Shown here one piece after another: positions 35,246 to 46,777 of a DNA stretch of 64,000 bases (position 1 is its first letter; each line of letters begins with the position of its first letter). Position numbers and translations under genes: made by a program. Below the pieces are notes generated by a model. It was not told where the DNA came from and did no database searches. It worked only from the letters and a program-made list of their open reading frames with translations. Source of the stretch: Excoecaria cochinchinensis (taxonomy: Eukaryota; Streptophyta; Magnoliopsida; Malpighiales; Euphorbiaceae); NCBI GenBank assembly GCA_947683425.1, contig CANTUQ010000076.1:4526001-4590000 (forward strand), written 5' to 3'.

Positions 35246-36207
35246 GACAGACACAGCAAAACGGAAATTTTATACAGTAATACGATTTTCCAGTTTTCCA
35301 GAATTTCCCAGAACACAGAAATCAACTCCTAACTTGAATCAAAATCACACAAATCAGTTCTTACCTTCCAGAAGATCATTCAAGCATCAAAATGACATAT
35401 AACAACTTAATTTAACACTCATCACAACCGAAATCATACATAACCACACATAAACCCTAGAAATTACAGTAAGTTCAAATCAAGCGCAATCCACAAGTAA
35501 AAATCCCAAACCTGAGATTCTAAGCTTCAATCACTTAGCTCCACTAGGTCCAGCAATTTCCTTGCCCTTAGGATCTTGAGGGAGATCAACTAACAATCAA
35601 CACACCAAGAACAACCAAAATAAAAACCCTAAGTTAATTCTAAACCCAAAGAGGAAGAAGATGAAACAAATGAGAGAACAAAATGAGAAGAATACAATTA
35701 CTTACCAAAGAAGATGCAAAGAGATGATTAATTCGACCAATAAGACTTGAATCCACACTAGGGTTCTTAGGATGAAGAAAATGAAGAAGAAGAAGGTGAG
35801 TGAAGAAGGAAACATGAATCTGGCAATTTCCTTTCTTTCTTTCCTTTTTCTTTTTCTTTTCTTTGCCCTAAGCATATGTCCATTTCCTATTGGTGAAGCT
35901 AACCACTCACACCAAACTAACATGCACTACACACACCTAATACACTCCCAACTAATGCACACCCTACAATGGTATGAACACACACACACAAGCATATCCC
36001 AACTTAAAACACCATAATATGATATGCTCAAGTGCACACAACTATTACCCAATTAATACACACACTAATGTCATGCATATAACCACATGCTAATAAAACC
36101 CCAAAAACATGCATTTTACTAAAATACCCTTATGATATGCCGAACACATGTGAATGCTTACACATACAGACAAGCTCATTCCACTAGGGGGCAAACGGGG
36201 TGTGACA

Positions 36208-37036
36208 TTTTTCCTTTGATCTTTCTTGCTCCTTCAAGCTATCTTTTCACATTCTTTCTCTTTCCCTTTTGTCTTGCTAATCTCTACCACTACCAACACA
36301 CCATAAATTCATCAATCACATGACAAAACATAATTTTGGGCCCTCCAAACTCATGGGTAAAAAGTGAAAAGAAAAGAATACCACTAGCTTACCCTTATGT
36401 TTGAGCAAACACTTGAATTACTTTACCTAACCTTGAAAATATTTGAATATAAATTGCATGGAATACTTAGGGACAAATTTGAAGAAGAAATAGATGGAGA
36501 GGAGGAGGATGAAGGTACGGACTTGCTCCTCCATTCTCCTGCCCCTCCTGGCCTAAAAAGGTCATGGTAATCCCTTTCTTTCCCTCTTTAGATTTTGTCC
36601 ACATATATGTCAAATTGTGATTTGTTCATCTTTCAAATTTCACTTTAAATCCTTTGACTCACTTTTAATCATGCTTTAGCCACTTAACTTACTTAATCTC
36701 ACAGATTAACATATCAACTAACTTACATAATGCAATTTAGTCCAAAGGTGTCAACTAACTATTTTAACCCTTGGCTTTCCACTTAATGCCGATTAGGTCC
36801 TCTACTTCCCTTAACCAATTCAATTGCCTGAATACGATTTCAATCACCAAATTAATTCTTTTAATATAATACAAATCATACTTAACAAATTCTCACTTAC
36901 CATACTTGCCAAAACTTTTCATTTAATGGAGATTACGTCCTCTTCGATATTTTCACCCTAACTTCACACACATTCATTTCTTATTTCACCCGAAACATTC
37001 TGTATTACTCTTAGGGTGCATATTGGGTCATTACAA
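36208..37036 (-). repeat. 3' LTR of element F, second piece
   Basis: It resumes after the second TTTTT and ends GCATATTGGGTCATTACA at 37036, next to the PPT. Confidence 0.78.
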
Positions 37037-37118
37037 CTCTCTCCCCCTTAAAGAATTTCATCCTCAAAATTCACTCATATCAAATAGGCCATATGCACTA
37101 CTCCATATCATTGTCATT

Positions 37119-37169
<51 letters not shown>

Positions 37170-38410
37170 TGAGAGAGAGTCATATAACACATACATTTCG
37201 CATCTACAACAAAATACACTTCGCTTGTTCTCATGTACTTTACTTTTCACATAAGTCATTTCAGTATTACGTTTCACATAAATCTCCATTAGAGATTTTC
37301 CTTAGTCAGAACGACTATTAAATCCATAACACAATTTGTGTCAAATTCGAACCTATAAAAGGAATAATCTTAACAAAGTAATATAACTCTCATCACTAAA
37401 TTACTTCCAAACCATTCACAATAATCATAACAATCATTATCATATCACCATTCAGAAACGAAACGTGCGCATTTTACATTTAAACCATTCTACACATTTT
37501 CTCTTATTACACAATTCCTTGACATCTCAAATTTTCAAGATACACTTATTACTTTCTCTATTTCATACTATTTATTGTCCATTTGAAATCTTAATAATAC
37601 TTTTTTTTGTACTGATTTCCAAAATAATCTCTTTTTTTTTTTTAACTTTGCCTACTCACACTTTAAACTTTTTTTAAGCAAATACCTTATTCTTTCTCAA
37701 TATGTTCATTTTTCAACACCAGACACTTAATGCATATCATGTCAGCTTTTTCTCCCAACGAAATACATACACAAATGCTCGTCACATCTAAACAAGGGAT
37801 GCCAATGAAATGAATATGTGATGATTCATGTATGTAAAATGATGTAAATGCAATTTATGTAATAACAATGCACATTTTCCATCCTCATGTTTTAACATGC
37901 TCATGCTCAAATATTTTCAATGGGATAACTAACAGGCATGCAAAGTGCCATCATATTCTCTTATAATCCATATTATTCCCAATTCCAAAATCATCCATGC
38001 CTTTATACAATACACAACTTCTGTCGTACAACACTTAAATCTAAGCAGAAAGACGGCTAAGGGCATCTTTCAATCTACAAATAAGTGCCTCTTTATAGAG
38101 GACGGTCATCTATCAACAAAACTAAGAAATTCACACTGAAATCTCTTCAAAAAATCCATACCACTGAGAAGAATTCTTAGAAGAATCTCTTATAACTCAT
38201 CTGTTATATACACTTCAGATCTTATACACACACAAGGACTCAAAACGGTCAAATCATGATCTATTGGGTTAACACATTAACTATCCATTTATCCTTCCTT
38301 GAAGACTTCAATTTCTATCACTTATATAAAGAACAAGAACTTCCTCTTCAGCCAACAGAAAACTATACAAACAAATTTCTAAACTCCTAGTCGGCTAGAA
38401 CCAACTAAAT
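37037..38410 (-). other. Non-coding interior of element F with PPT and AT/GA microsatellite
   Basis: 37037-37055, read on the minus strand, is the purine-rich PPT (TTAAGGGGGAGAGAGT). An AT-dinucleotide run followed by GA repeats lies at about 37122-37175. No protein similarity was seen in the rest. Confidence 0.65.
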
Positions 38411-38426
38411 CTATGCTCTGATACCA
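38411..38426 (-). other. Primer binding site, initiator tRNA-Met type
   Basis: On the minus strand TGGTATCAGAGCATAG, five bases from the LTR. Confidence 0.82.
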
Positions 38427-38431
38427 ATAAA

Positions 38432-39779
38432 TGTAACACCCCTTACCCATACATAGCAACCATATGATAACATAACTGGTATATGATGCCGAGTGAAGGA
38501 TGTCACCAAACAAAATGCAAAAGGAATAGTAATAAATAATGGAAAACCGAATTATAAAATTTCATTCAAAATTTCTTTCAACACAAAACACTTTCACATA
38601 TATAACTCGTATAATACTCTTCACTTTATTGATAGTACATACAGATTAATTATTACTAAAATAGTTGTTAATTACATTATAAATAACAATTACAAAATCT
38701 ATTTAAAATACTCCTACAGACTCATTGGCCTTAACTGCTACGGAATGTCCCTGTCAATACTTCTATCTTCAAACTTGTACGGATGAAACACCTGTGCTAA
38801 GCTTAAAGCTTAGTCGGGAATACAAATGAGATGGATAACCCCTCACAGCAGTAGTCAATAACACATACAAATGTATGCAGTTATTGAAATCATATAAAGA
38901 CATATATTTAATCACTCATATAAAAATATTTTATATAAGATCAAGCTTCCATATCACAACTACAATTAAAGAACGCAACGAACCATTTAGCCATATAATT
39001 ATGCCAATCTTATATATTTGATCCTTTATACATTTATTTCTCTTTTATAATTTTGATATGACATCAAGTTAGTTTGTTTAATAATTCTTAACTCCTACAT
39101 TCAAAATAATAGCATAGACGTTTATGATAGTACACATATAAGAGTCATAACACTTATCACGAATTTATACATAAAATTATCACATCAGTATGTTTACTTA
39201 TTTAAATCATTGTACATTTATCCAGTCATATCATTAATTACACCTTTTTAAACATTGAACATTTCACATCACTCCTTTCCATTTGACGTGTATCATTTAT
39301 CGTTATTTTTATACTCATGCAATAAACATTTTATCATATTTAAGTCATGGGAGGCATAAGTTATATAATCATTCAAAGATTATTCATATACAACTATTAT
39401 TCATATACAACTAATTTCATAATAAAATCAAAATCAATTTCTTACCTTAATTTAATTTCACTTTAACATATCACCACAATCATTCAAACACAATATCAAA
39501 ACGATTATGTATAATAAATTAATTAAGCATTTATCACAAGATGCATCCAAAAATTACACCTATAAGCACACTCAATTTTTGCCTGCATTACCAAGGAGGT
39601 GGATAATGGGTTGAAACGCAGAGGTACCCGAGGGTACAATTACACATAAGGATCCATGCGAGATCCAGAATGCATAGGGATCTAATCGGGATCTAGAAAT
39701 GCATAGGGACCTAATCGAGGTCCAACGCATAGGCTACAGTGACAAAAGAACCTATAGGCATGCCTATCTATCCACAACA
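38432..39779 (-). repeat. 5' LTR of element F, truncated
   Basis: Collinear with 30779-32080 and cut just after the CATG palindrome. HP1 at 38797-38813; ladder hairpins GTACCC-GA-GGGTAC (39624-39637), GGATC-CATGCGA-GATCC (39650-39666) and GGACC-TAATCGA-GGTCC (39717-39733); palindrome ATAGGCATGCCTAT (39764-39777). The U3 and array part are missing. Confidence 0.8.
38797..38813 (-). other. HP1 hairpin, T-A closing pair variant
   Basis: CTAAGCT-TAA-AGCTTAG, a perfect 7-bp stem with T-A replacing the G-C pair. Confidence 0.7.
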
Positions 39780-40087
39780 TACTTTCAATGAATGCCTCTA
39801 AAAGTTCTAGCAAAAGAGTAAGGGTAGAGGAAGGGCTTCTTGACGATAGTCCTCCAGGATCTCCAAGTACTAGTCAACAATTATCGGGGAGAAAAATACA
39901 CAGGACATTTCTCAAAGTAGGAAGCATTAGCTTGGTAATCAAAGCTAGTGACTTAAAAGAGCTACAAGATAGGTTGGACATCCCTTATGCCTATAAAATC
40001 CAAGCCGTCAGTGCTTTTCTAAGAGCCAATGCCAAATTTTGAGGAAAGAAGAACGTCATCATGTATGAGGTAGACTTTGAAGCCGGG
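39780..40087 (+). pseudogene. Unrecognised coding remnant
   Basis: An 84-codon frame (39788-40042) begins MNASKSSSKRVRVEEG and has a charged, Ser/Pro-rich start followed by a structured-looking part (KVGSISLVIKASDLKELQDR and YKIQAVSAFLRANAKF). It ends in TGA where the following codons (GKKNVIMYEVDFEAG) continue open into the next LTR, so the TGA may replace a Trp codon. It is flanked by the truncated LTR F and the start of the Tat LTR. I do not recognise the family; it could be a piece of another element or of a host gene. Confidence 0.35.
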
Positions 40088-40267
40088 TGTAGATACCGGG
40101 TCCTGAGACAGCCCAGATCAGAGGTACCCGATAAAAATACTGAAATTCATTCCACGGGGCAGGGAGTGAAGTCATAGGATGTGACCCTTGAAATTTGGAA
40201 GTTTTAGTGATATTGGTGGAAAGCGCTTAAAATTTTTCTGTTGCTTCGAAAAGGACTTTTTCTATTT

Positions 40268-40515
40268 GAAAATCTGTTTTTAGTGACCAACGGTCATCGG
40301 TGGGAGTGAGCAACACCCGTCGCTCGCGCCTGAAGGGTGCTTGTCCCTCTCGCGAGCGATGCCTGTCGCTCGAGTTGGAGGGTGCTCGTCCCTCGAGTAA
40401 GTGATGCCCATCGTTGGTGCCCATCCCTCTCATGGATGCTCGCCACTCGAGGACAATTATGCCCTCGTGACCAACACCTGTCGGTGTGCCGATAGATGCT
40501 CGTCGGTCGGGTCCT
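40268..40515. repeat. CG-rich palindromic island in the Tat LTR
   Basis: cgtcgctcgcgcc, ctctcgcgagcgatg and ctcgtccctcgagt words recur with partial dyad symmetry (CGCTCGCG/CGCGAGCG). A smaller island (gctcgcgacgggccgtcgcg) lies at 41335-41470. Confidence 0.65.
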
Positions 40516-42204
40516 TTGGGCGTTTTGTGGATTTTTTGGTTTTAAATCGCTTGATATTATTTTCTAAATCTTATTTGAATTTGGAAATGATTTGATTTTA
40601 TTTCCTAAATTTTATTTCATTTAGAAATGATTTGATTTTATTTTCCAAATCTTATTTAAATTTGGAAATGATTTGATTTGAATTGATTTCTAAATCTTAT
40701 TTAAATTTGGAAATGATTTGATTTGATGTTCTTTTCTAAATCTCATTTGAATTTAAAAAGTTTTGAATTCTTGTTTTATCAGCCTATAGATGGCAGGCTG
40801 AGTTTTGAGGTCAGAGGTTAGGAATTTTTGGGTTAGAAAATTTTCACAAGCTAAAGGTTTTCTTACCATCTTTTTCTTTCAAAGATTCTTGGAAAAGGAA
40901 ATAGGAGAAACTCGAGAAAGTGAAAATAATTTTCTTTCCTCAGCTTATCCTTATCAGATCCAAAATTGCTTAGAAAAGATAAAAGAGAAATCGAGATTAA
41001 GAAATAAATTCTTTTCTCTTGATTTATCTTCCAAAATTCTGATTTATTTGCAAATAGTGATTTTTTGCAAAATAAATTATCTTTAAACCATTTTTACAAG
41101 TCACTGGTCCTTGTAGAATTCAAGGAAACTTCACGCAACTTCTGCCTTATGAAAATCAACATTTTGAGGGTAAATATTCTAGATTAGTCCCCTCATAGCA
41201 CGAGTTAATTTATTTTAATTGATCCATTTTGCCACTTTATTTGCTTATCATTAATTACTTGCATAAAAGGGGTTTTTATTGAGAAATATTGGATTTAAAT
41301 TGATTTTTTTCATTTTTTTGAAGTTTGGAGTTGATCGACGGGCTAAAGACCCTATCAATGGCCATCGCTCAAGCTCGCGACGGGCCGTCGCGAGGATTCC
41401 TTCTACCCGTTAGTCACCCTAAGGACGGCCGTTGCTCAGGCAATCTAGCCATCCCTGGGTCTTCTTTTCCCCTTTCTTGGTGTTTTCTTTATTTTTTTTA
41501 ATATTTTCCTTAAACCGCTTTAGTTTATTTTCGGTATTGTATTTCACTTTTATAATTCTGATTATTCACTACTACTTTTGATATTTCTTTTTGTTATCAT
41601 TATTTTGTTTATTAATTTGCTAACGTGATATTTGTATTTTTTGAGTTTTATTTTTGTTGAATGTTGGGTGCCAGAAAAGGGAAATAGTTAGAACGGCGCG
41701 TAGACATTAAGACGGTTCATTCCTTCCACCCTATTCGATCTCCTTTATCTTTATTTACTTTTATTTGTTGTAAATGTTCTTTCTATGTTCGTTAAATAAA
41801 GATGACTAATGATTTCTACAAATAAATGGGGTTTTCTTAAATAAAACAGGACCAACATCCTGATTTTCCATCCAAACAAAACAAGAATTTTAATAATATT
41901 TCTTTAAATATGCATACTGGGACCAATGTCTTCATCCTTAATGAATATCCTGCTTTATGTATGATTCGCATTTTCTTTATATTAGGGGTTGTATTTCGCT
42001 CCTAGTTTTATTGTAATTTATTGTATTTTATTAATTTATTTTAATCTTGCTTTTATTTACCGCTTTCATTATATGGTTGATCTGCGCTTTAATTACTGCA
42101 CCTAAATGTATGAGAAGGGGAATGAAATTTTAAGTTCAAAACTTAATTATGACTTTAACTAAGGTATGAATAAGAGTGGAGTCCCGAACTCTCTCTGGTC
42201 TTAG

Positions 42205-42600
42205 GGTTCATGAGGTTAGATGAACCTTTCCAATGACCTATTGGGAAGGGAATTCCAAAATATCTCATGTTGCCCAAAATAGACTGACATGTATCGTCTT
42301 AGGCTTCGTGAGATTAGATGAACCATCTCCAATGTTCTATTGGAATGGGAATTCCAAAATATCTCTCGTTGCCCAAAATAGATTAATATGCACCGTCTTA
42401 GGCTTCACGGGATTAGATGAACCATTTCCAATTTTCTATTGGAATGGGAATTCCAAAATATATCTCGTTGCCCAAAATAGACATATACGCACTGTCTTAG
42501 GCTCAATGAGACTAGATGACCTTTTCCAATGTTATATTGGGTGGCGACTCCAAAACACCTCTTTTCGCCCAAAATAGATGCCCTTGTAATACTTACAAGT
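42205..42600 (+). repeat. Tandem repeat of about 90-100 bp with TTCCAAT...ATTGGAA hairpins
   Basis: Four units contain 'gattagatgaaccatttccaa' then 'ttctattggaatggga' and 'ttccaaaatatctcgttgcc'. In each the arms CCAAT and ATTGG pair across 4-5 bases. The last unit carries ggtggcgactccaaaacacc, the PBS-like decamer. Confidence 0.8.
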
Positions 42601-42668
42601 TTTATGAACCTCTCTCGAATACCCTAAAGGTGGGTTTTTGGGGCCTCAGGGTTCAATGCGCATCACAG

Positions 42669-42686
42669 TGGCGACTCCGCTGGGGA
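42669..42686 (+). other. Primer binding site, tRNA-Arg type
   Basis: TGGCGACTCCGCTGGGGA is complementary to the 3' end of a plant tRNA-Arg including CCA, as reported for Ogre-type elements. Confidence 0.85.
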
Positions 42687-43601
42687 CAACTACGAAACTT
42701 CGCTTTGAAAGTACCTTGGTTAAAATATATAATTGAGTTTTAATTTAAAAATTTTGTCCCTCTTCGAAATTGCATAGCATATCATTAGAGCCCTAGATAT
42801 ATGCTAGTTTGGTCCCTCTTTTAACCCTAGTGCATTTCCAAAGCACAACCCTATGTTCACTCAATGTGGGGAAGTGTTAGCAATAATCAGCAGTCGAAGT
42901 CTAGTAACATTCGGTATATCAAATGATGACCCAACCGGTCACTATGCTCATAATGAGCTAGACCCGTAGGCAGGGATCATGCTTGGGTAGCCTGAAAGTA
43001 TCATCACCCTGACCAAAGCTCATATAATGAAAGTAGATACTTCCCCTAAGTGGTATGAACCATAATTCTATGGTTGCTGTGTGGATCACTTTGTATTGGA
43101 CAAACACAAATAAGTTGGTTGGTCACCTAATCAAAGGATTTCATGCCCTGATAGGCCCATACTAGTTTATTCTGATTGCCTGAATACACAATGATCACAA
43201 CCCATACGTATTTCATTAGATAAGAGGTGTTATGCTGCCGATTTTTTTTTTTCGTGCACTATACGCATCCATTGGGTTCCCCGCTAACCCATGGATTAAG
43301 CCCACCTAAGGAAAGAGACCACAAGACCTTGTGTATGGGAGTAACAAGGTTGGAAGGATCTACTTGCTTGCATGTCGTTGTGGATGTTGCATAAAGCACG
43401 ACCATGCATCATATGTCATTCATGCATCATCCTAACGGACTATATTTTGCAGCCATCATAGATCCATCTAGGTGGTCTAGAGGTCCCCGTGGATGACTGA
43501 CTAGAAATCCAGTCTTTGAGCTGTTAGAAAGGGTAGAATACTCAGAATGACTCTCTAAGAGCAGTGTAGCTACTTCCTCCAAATTTTTAATAGACAATGA
43601 T
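42687..43601 (+). other. Leader of the Tat element
   Basis: Between the PBS and gag; no coding similarity, hairpin array or repeat recognised. Confidence 0.5.
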
Positions 43602-44505
43602 ATGGCCAACCCATCAAGAGAAGCAGATGCCACACGTGCCATGGTAGCCGAAGAAGTTGGTAGGAGGTTAGAGGAGTTTGAAAATAGGATTATGGCTATG
43701 ATAGGGAACTTAATGGAAGAAATGGCACTGCCTGCTGGACCAAACCCAATAGCCCCTCTTGGTGGACAGAATGAACGGGAGGCAATTAGGGAGGACAACC
43801 TAGAGGAGGTACGTCCCCCACCAATAGATCTCAGAGCCACCACATCCTCGGGTTAAAGAAGAGGAGGGGCCCACAGATTGGAGGATGACTATATAGAGAA
43901 GGAGTATGAGGAACCCACAGGAATGAGGGGTAAGGCACCTCAGACTGAAGAGGCTATATGGAAGAAAATGGAGGAGAAGTTCGAGGCAATGTATCGGATG
44001 CTAACTATGGATAAGGGGATGAACCTTGAGGATAAAGAACTGGAAGGAGAGGGTTTAATCCCTTAGAACTTCAAGATGCCTGATGTCCCAAAGTGTGATG
44101 GCACATCGGATCCCATCGCACATATTAAGCAATACTCAGTGGTAATAAAGGGTACTACTTTAACTAAGAGGCAGAAGATAGAGTACTTTTGTTTGAGCCT
44201 AACAGGTCCTGCGGTGGATTAGTATCATGGGTTGGACTGAAGAGCTAAAGAAGACTGGGATCTACTGACGGAGGAGATCCTCAGACAGTATTACTACAGC
44301 ACAAGAATGGAGGTGACTTTGAATCATTTAGAAGTGCTGCAGCAGAAGCCCGAAGAGTAATTCCACGAGTATTTGACTCGATGGAGGAACCGGGTAATGG
44401 AGATGAAAAGAAAGCCAGACACTCCGAATCGGATCAGGCTATTCATCAGGAATGGCAGTTCATACCTGAAGGAGGGCTTGAAGATGATAGGTTTGAAGGA
44501 CTGGG
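43602..44505 (+). pseudogene. gag: Tat/Athila-type gag, 5' part
   Basis: One frame from ATG 43602 (MANPSREADATRAMVAEEVG) runs to 44505, broken by in-frame stops at 43854, 44064, 44220, 44238 and 44358. Gag core signatures are FKMPDVPKCDGTSDPIAHI, YFCLSLTGPAVD, WDLLTEEILRQYYY and TRWRNRVMEMKRKP. Gag forms the element's particle. The frame is cut after GLKDW by element I and resumes at 50731 with LESLKDIYIEAKSEYLV, so the two parts are one gene. The stop at 44220 replaces a Trp seen in gypsy gags. Confidence 0.85.
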
Positions 44506-44882
44506 TGTGGTGCCCCAATCCCCCTCGGGAGGAATATCAGGATGCCACAGAAGCAAACACACACACTCATGCAGAGACTGAAGCGAAAGAAATAAAAACA
44601 TGCAAGAACACACTATAAAGGGAAGCATTCAGGAACAATATATATATACTTGCATTACCGAAATTATAAAGTATACATATACAAAATCATAACATGATCA
44701 AATATCAGAATTACATGCCTTACAAAACATTTACAAAATGCTAAACAAGAGTCCTATACAAAAAAAATACTATTAATACAAATAAAAAGAACCCTTCCAA
44801 AACAAACTCCGAGAGGCCAGCAGACGGGACTCTCACCTCGGAACAGAACCTGCAAAACCTACAGGAAAACAAAACATTCGTG

Positions 44883-44900
44883 CTAAGCGATAACACTTAG
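44883..44900 (-). other. HP1 hairpin, one mismatch
   Basis: CTAAGCG-ATAA-CACTTAG; the partner LTR has the intact form, so this is a late substitution. Confidence 0.6.
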
Positions 44901-45361
44901 TGGGGATGTATAAATACAGAGGACTTCTAAAGAAGTCGCAAATCAACACCAAGCATGCATATAAATTTACATGTACTTGCATCAATAATTCAGAAGCTTA
45001 TCACACACATATACATATAGCACATACATGTTGGTAACTTGTTCAAAATCCATACAGATATAGAAGCAATAACAATTGCTAAAATCAGGAGTATGCAGAA
45101 CATATAACCAAACCCAGCTTTACATATAACTTCACATTCAAACGAACAATTTGCCTGAGTTACAATGATGGTGGATACGGGTGTTCAGAATACTGGTTAG
45201 CAGTATCAGAAGACCAAAGCCCAAAACTTTACAAAAATAGAAGACTGAAGCCTCAATTTTTAGAAGACCGAAGTTTAAATTGTCAGATACCCGAAGGTAC
45301 ATTTTTAGAAACCCAGAGGTATAATTTTTAGATACCCAAAGGTACAAAAACTAGACTCTTA

Positions 45362-45375
45362 ATAAGCATGCTTAT
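45362..45375 (-). other. Covaried CATG palindrome (ATAAG/CTTAT form)
   Basis: ATAAGCATGCTTAT, a perfect 14-bp palindrome, in the place of ATAGGCATGCCTAT in other LTRs. Confidence 0.65.
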
Positions 45376-45612
45376 CTATCCACTACCTTGACCAATCAGG
45401 CTGAAAAAATAAATTAAGTAATCCAACTTCTACTCATGTACTCAAGCACTATCAACTTCAATCAATTCATGTACAAGTCAAGTAATCCATCATATTAAAC
45501 ATAGCTTTTAGCATATAACAATCCTAATAGAATGATATTAAACTAGATTAAAATTCATACTCATACTCATGCATAATATTTATAAATGAATAATAAATCA
45601 AAGTGTAGAAAC

Positions 45613-46022
45613 AGGGTACCTCACGGTGACAACCACTTTGGTTGTCACCGTGACATACCAAAGATGCAAAATAGAAAGCAAATATAGGGTACCTCACGGT
45701 CACAACCACTCTGGTTGTCACCGTGATATACCACATAATATCTGGGCAGTAAGCAATCAAGGGTATCTCACGGTCACAACCACTTTGGTTGTCACCGTGA
45801 CATACCAAAAATGCAAAATAGAATGTAAACTTAGGGTACCTCACGGTCACAATAACTTTGGTTGTCACCGTGACATACCAAAAATGCAAAATAGAATGAA
45901 AACTTAGGGTACCTCACGGTAACAATAACTTTGGTTGTCACCGTGACATACCACACACTCCTCGGACAGAAGCATTTCTTACATACCTCACGGTCATAAC
46001 CACTTTGGTTGTCACTGTGACC
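45613..46022. repeat. Array of six ~73-bp hairpin units (CACGGTGACAACCA type)
   Basis: In unit one TCACGGTGACAACCA (45621-45635) and TGGTTGTCACCGTGA (45639-45653) form a perfect 15-bp stem with a 3-nt loop. Units two to six carry a C-C mismatch or small changes. Outer GGTA and TACC can extend the stem. Units are separated by AT-rich spacers of about 30 bp. Confidence 0.85.
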
Positions 46023-46770
46023 TATGCAAGAATGCCCAAAAACAGAATTGCATCAATTGTTCCACAACTCAACTCAAAAGGCATAATTCACCAATATACT
46101 TTCAAACCATGCACATGCATATATTAAAGACTTGCCAAACAATATGCTAATAACATTTCAAGGCTCTAAATCAATATTTAACATATAATCGTATACCAAT
46201 TTCAAGCAAGAACACAAATAACCAATCATGAACACGTGCCTCTCAAAAGTACAACTAATTATGCTCAATAATTATACTCTAAACAGGTCTAAGATTATCA
46301 ATATTCCAACTATAACACATGCATATACACAATTCTAGCTCATAACACAGCATGCACCCAATATACACAATTCAAAAACACATGCACAAATATAGGGGAC
46401 ACGATCCCAACCTCTAGGAGCAGCCGAAAATACTATTCCTAAAGATCAAATCTTCTCCTTGCCTTTCTCAATTCTCTTGTCCGAAACTTCATGCATAGCC
46501 AACACAACCACACATGCTCTTAGTCCATAACACAACCAACTCAAATCACAAAGAAGAATAGAGTAGAATAAGATCTCAATAAATCAATTATACTTACCTC
46601 TTTAGTTCACACGGCAAAACCCCTTCAGACCATACAAATTTTGTAGAAATTCAACCCAAAAGAAGAACAAAACCCCAAAGAATAAAGCAAAGTAAAGAAC
46701 CCAAGAGAGGGAGAGAAACAGAAATTCATTGCATGAGATACCATTGGGACAAATTTTCCCACTAACTCCA

Positions 46771-46777
46771 CTTTATA
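46771..46777 (-). promoter_or_regulatory. TATA box of the element I 3' LTR
   Basis: On the minus strand ATATAAAGTGGAG lies about 246 bp from the LTR start. The same motif is at the same distance in the partner LTR. Confidence 0.65.

Larger units (their letters stand above)
33696..36207 (-). repeat. Solo LTR G (Tekay-like, minus), TSD TTTTT
   Basis: The ends TGTAACACCCCCTACCC and AACGGGGTGTGACA are flanked by TTTTT at 33691-33695 and 36208-36212. It has HP1 (34120-34138), the ladder (34432-34594), the palindrome TTAGGCATGCCTAA (34629-34642), the TCACGA array (34850-35245) and GTAAGT (35700-35705). There is no internal region. Confidence 0.88.
30779..39779 (-). mobile_element. Element F: coding-free LTR element (LARD-like), Tekay-type LTRs, right LTR truncated
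   Basis: The left LTR (30779-33695 plus 36208-37036, split by solo LTR G) and right LTR (38432-39779, truncated) share TGTAACACCCCTTACCC starts and a collinear body. The internal region 37037-38426 has a PPT beside the left LTR and a tRNA-Met PBS beside the right one, giving minus orientation. No gag or pol similarity was found in the 1.4-kb interior, so it would rely on proteins in trans. It inserted into the RNase H/integrase fragment at 30778. Confidence 0.82.
40088..42667 (+). repeat. 5' LTR of a Tat/Ogre-like element
   Basis: It starts TGTAGATACCGGGTCCTGAG and ends GCGCATCACA, followed by a tRNA-Arg PBS. It has two CG-rich islands (40268-40515 and 41335-41470), GAGGGTAAAT near 41166, a tandem repeat of hairpin units (42205-42600) and the PBS-like decamer (42542-42551). 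It differs clearly in sequence from the LTRs at 8023 and 12318. Confidence 0.85.

Noticed and set aside
35220..36323. Short plus-strand frames as host genes
   Set aside because: They lie within solo LTR G in the antisense direction and have no similarity to known proteins.
40805..41086. 93-codon frame in the Tat LTR
   Set aside because: Low-complexity Lys/Phe/Ser composition in A/T-rich leader sequence with no counterpart in the other Tat LTRs.
45548..45907. Repeated-peptide frames over the hairpin array of element I, both strands
   Set aside because: They reflect the ~73-bp units (a multiple of three only by chance of indels), occur on both strands, and have no known domain; likewise 49455-49979 and 53449-53685.
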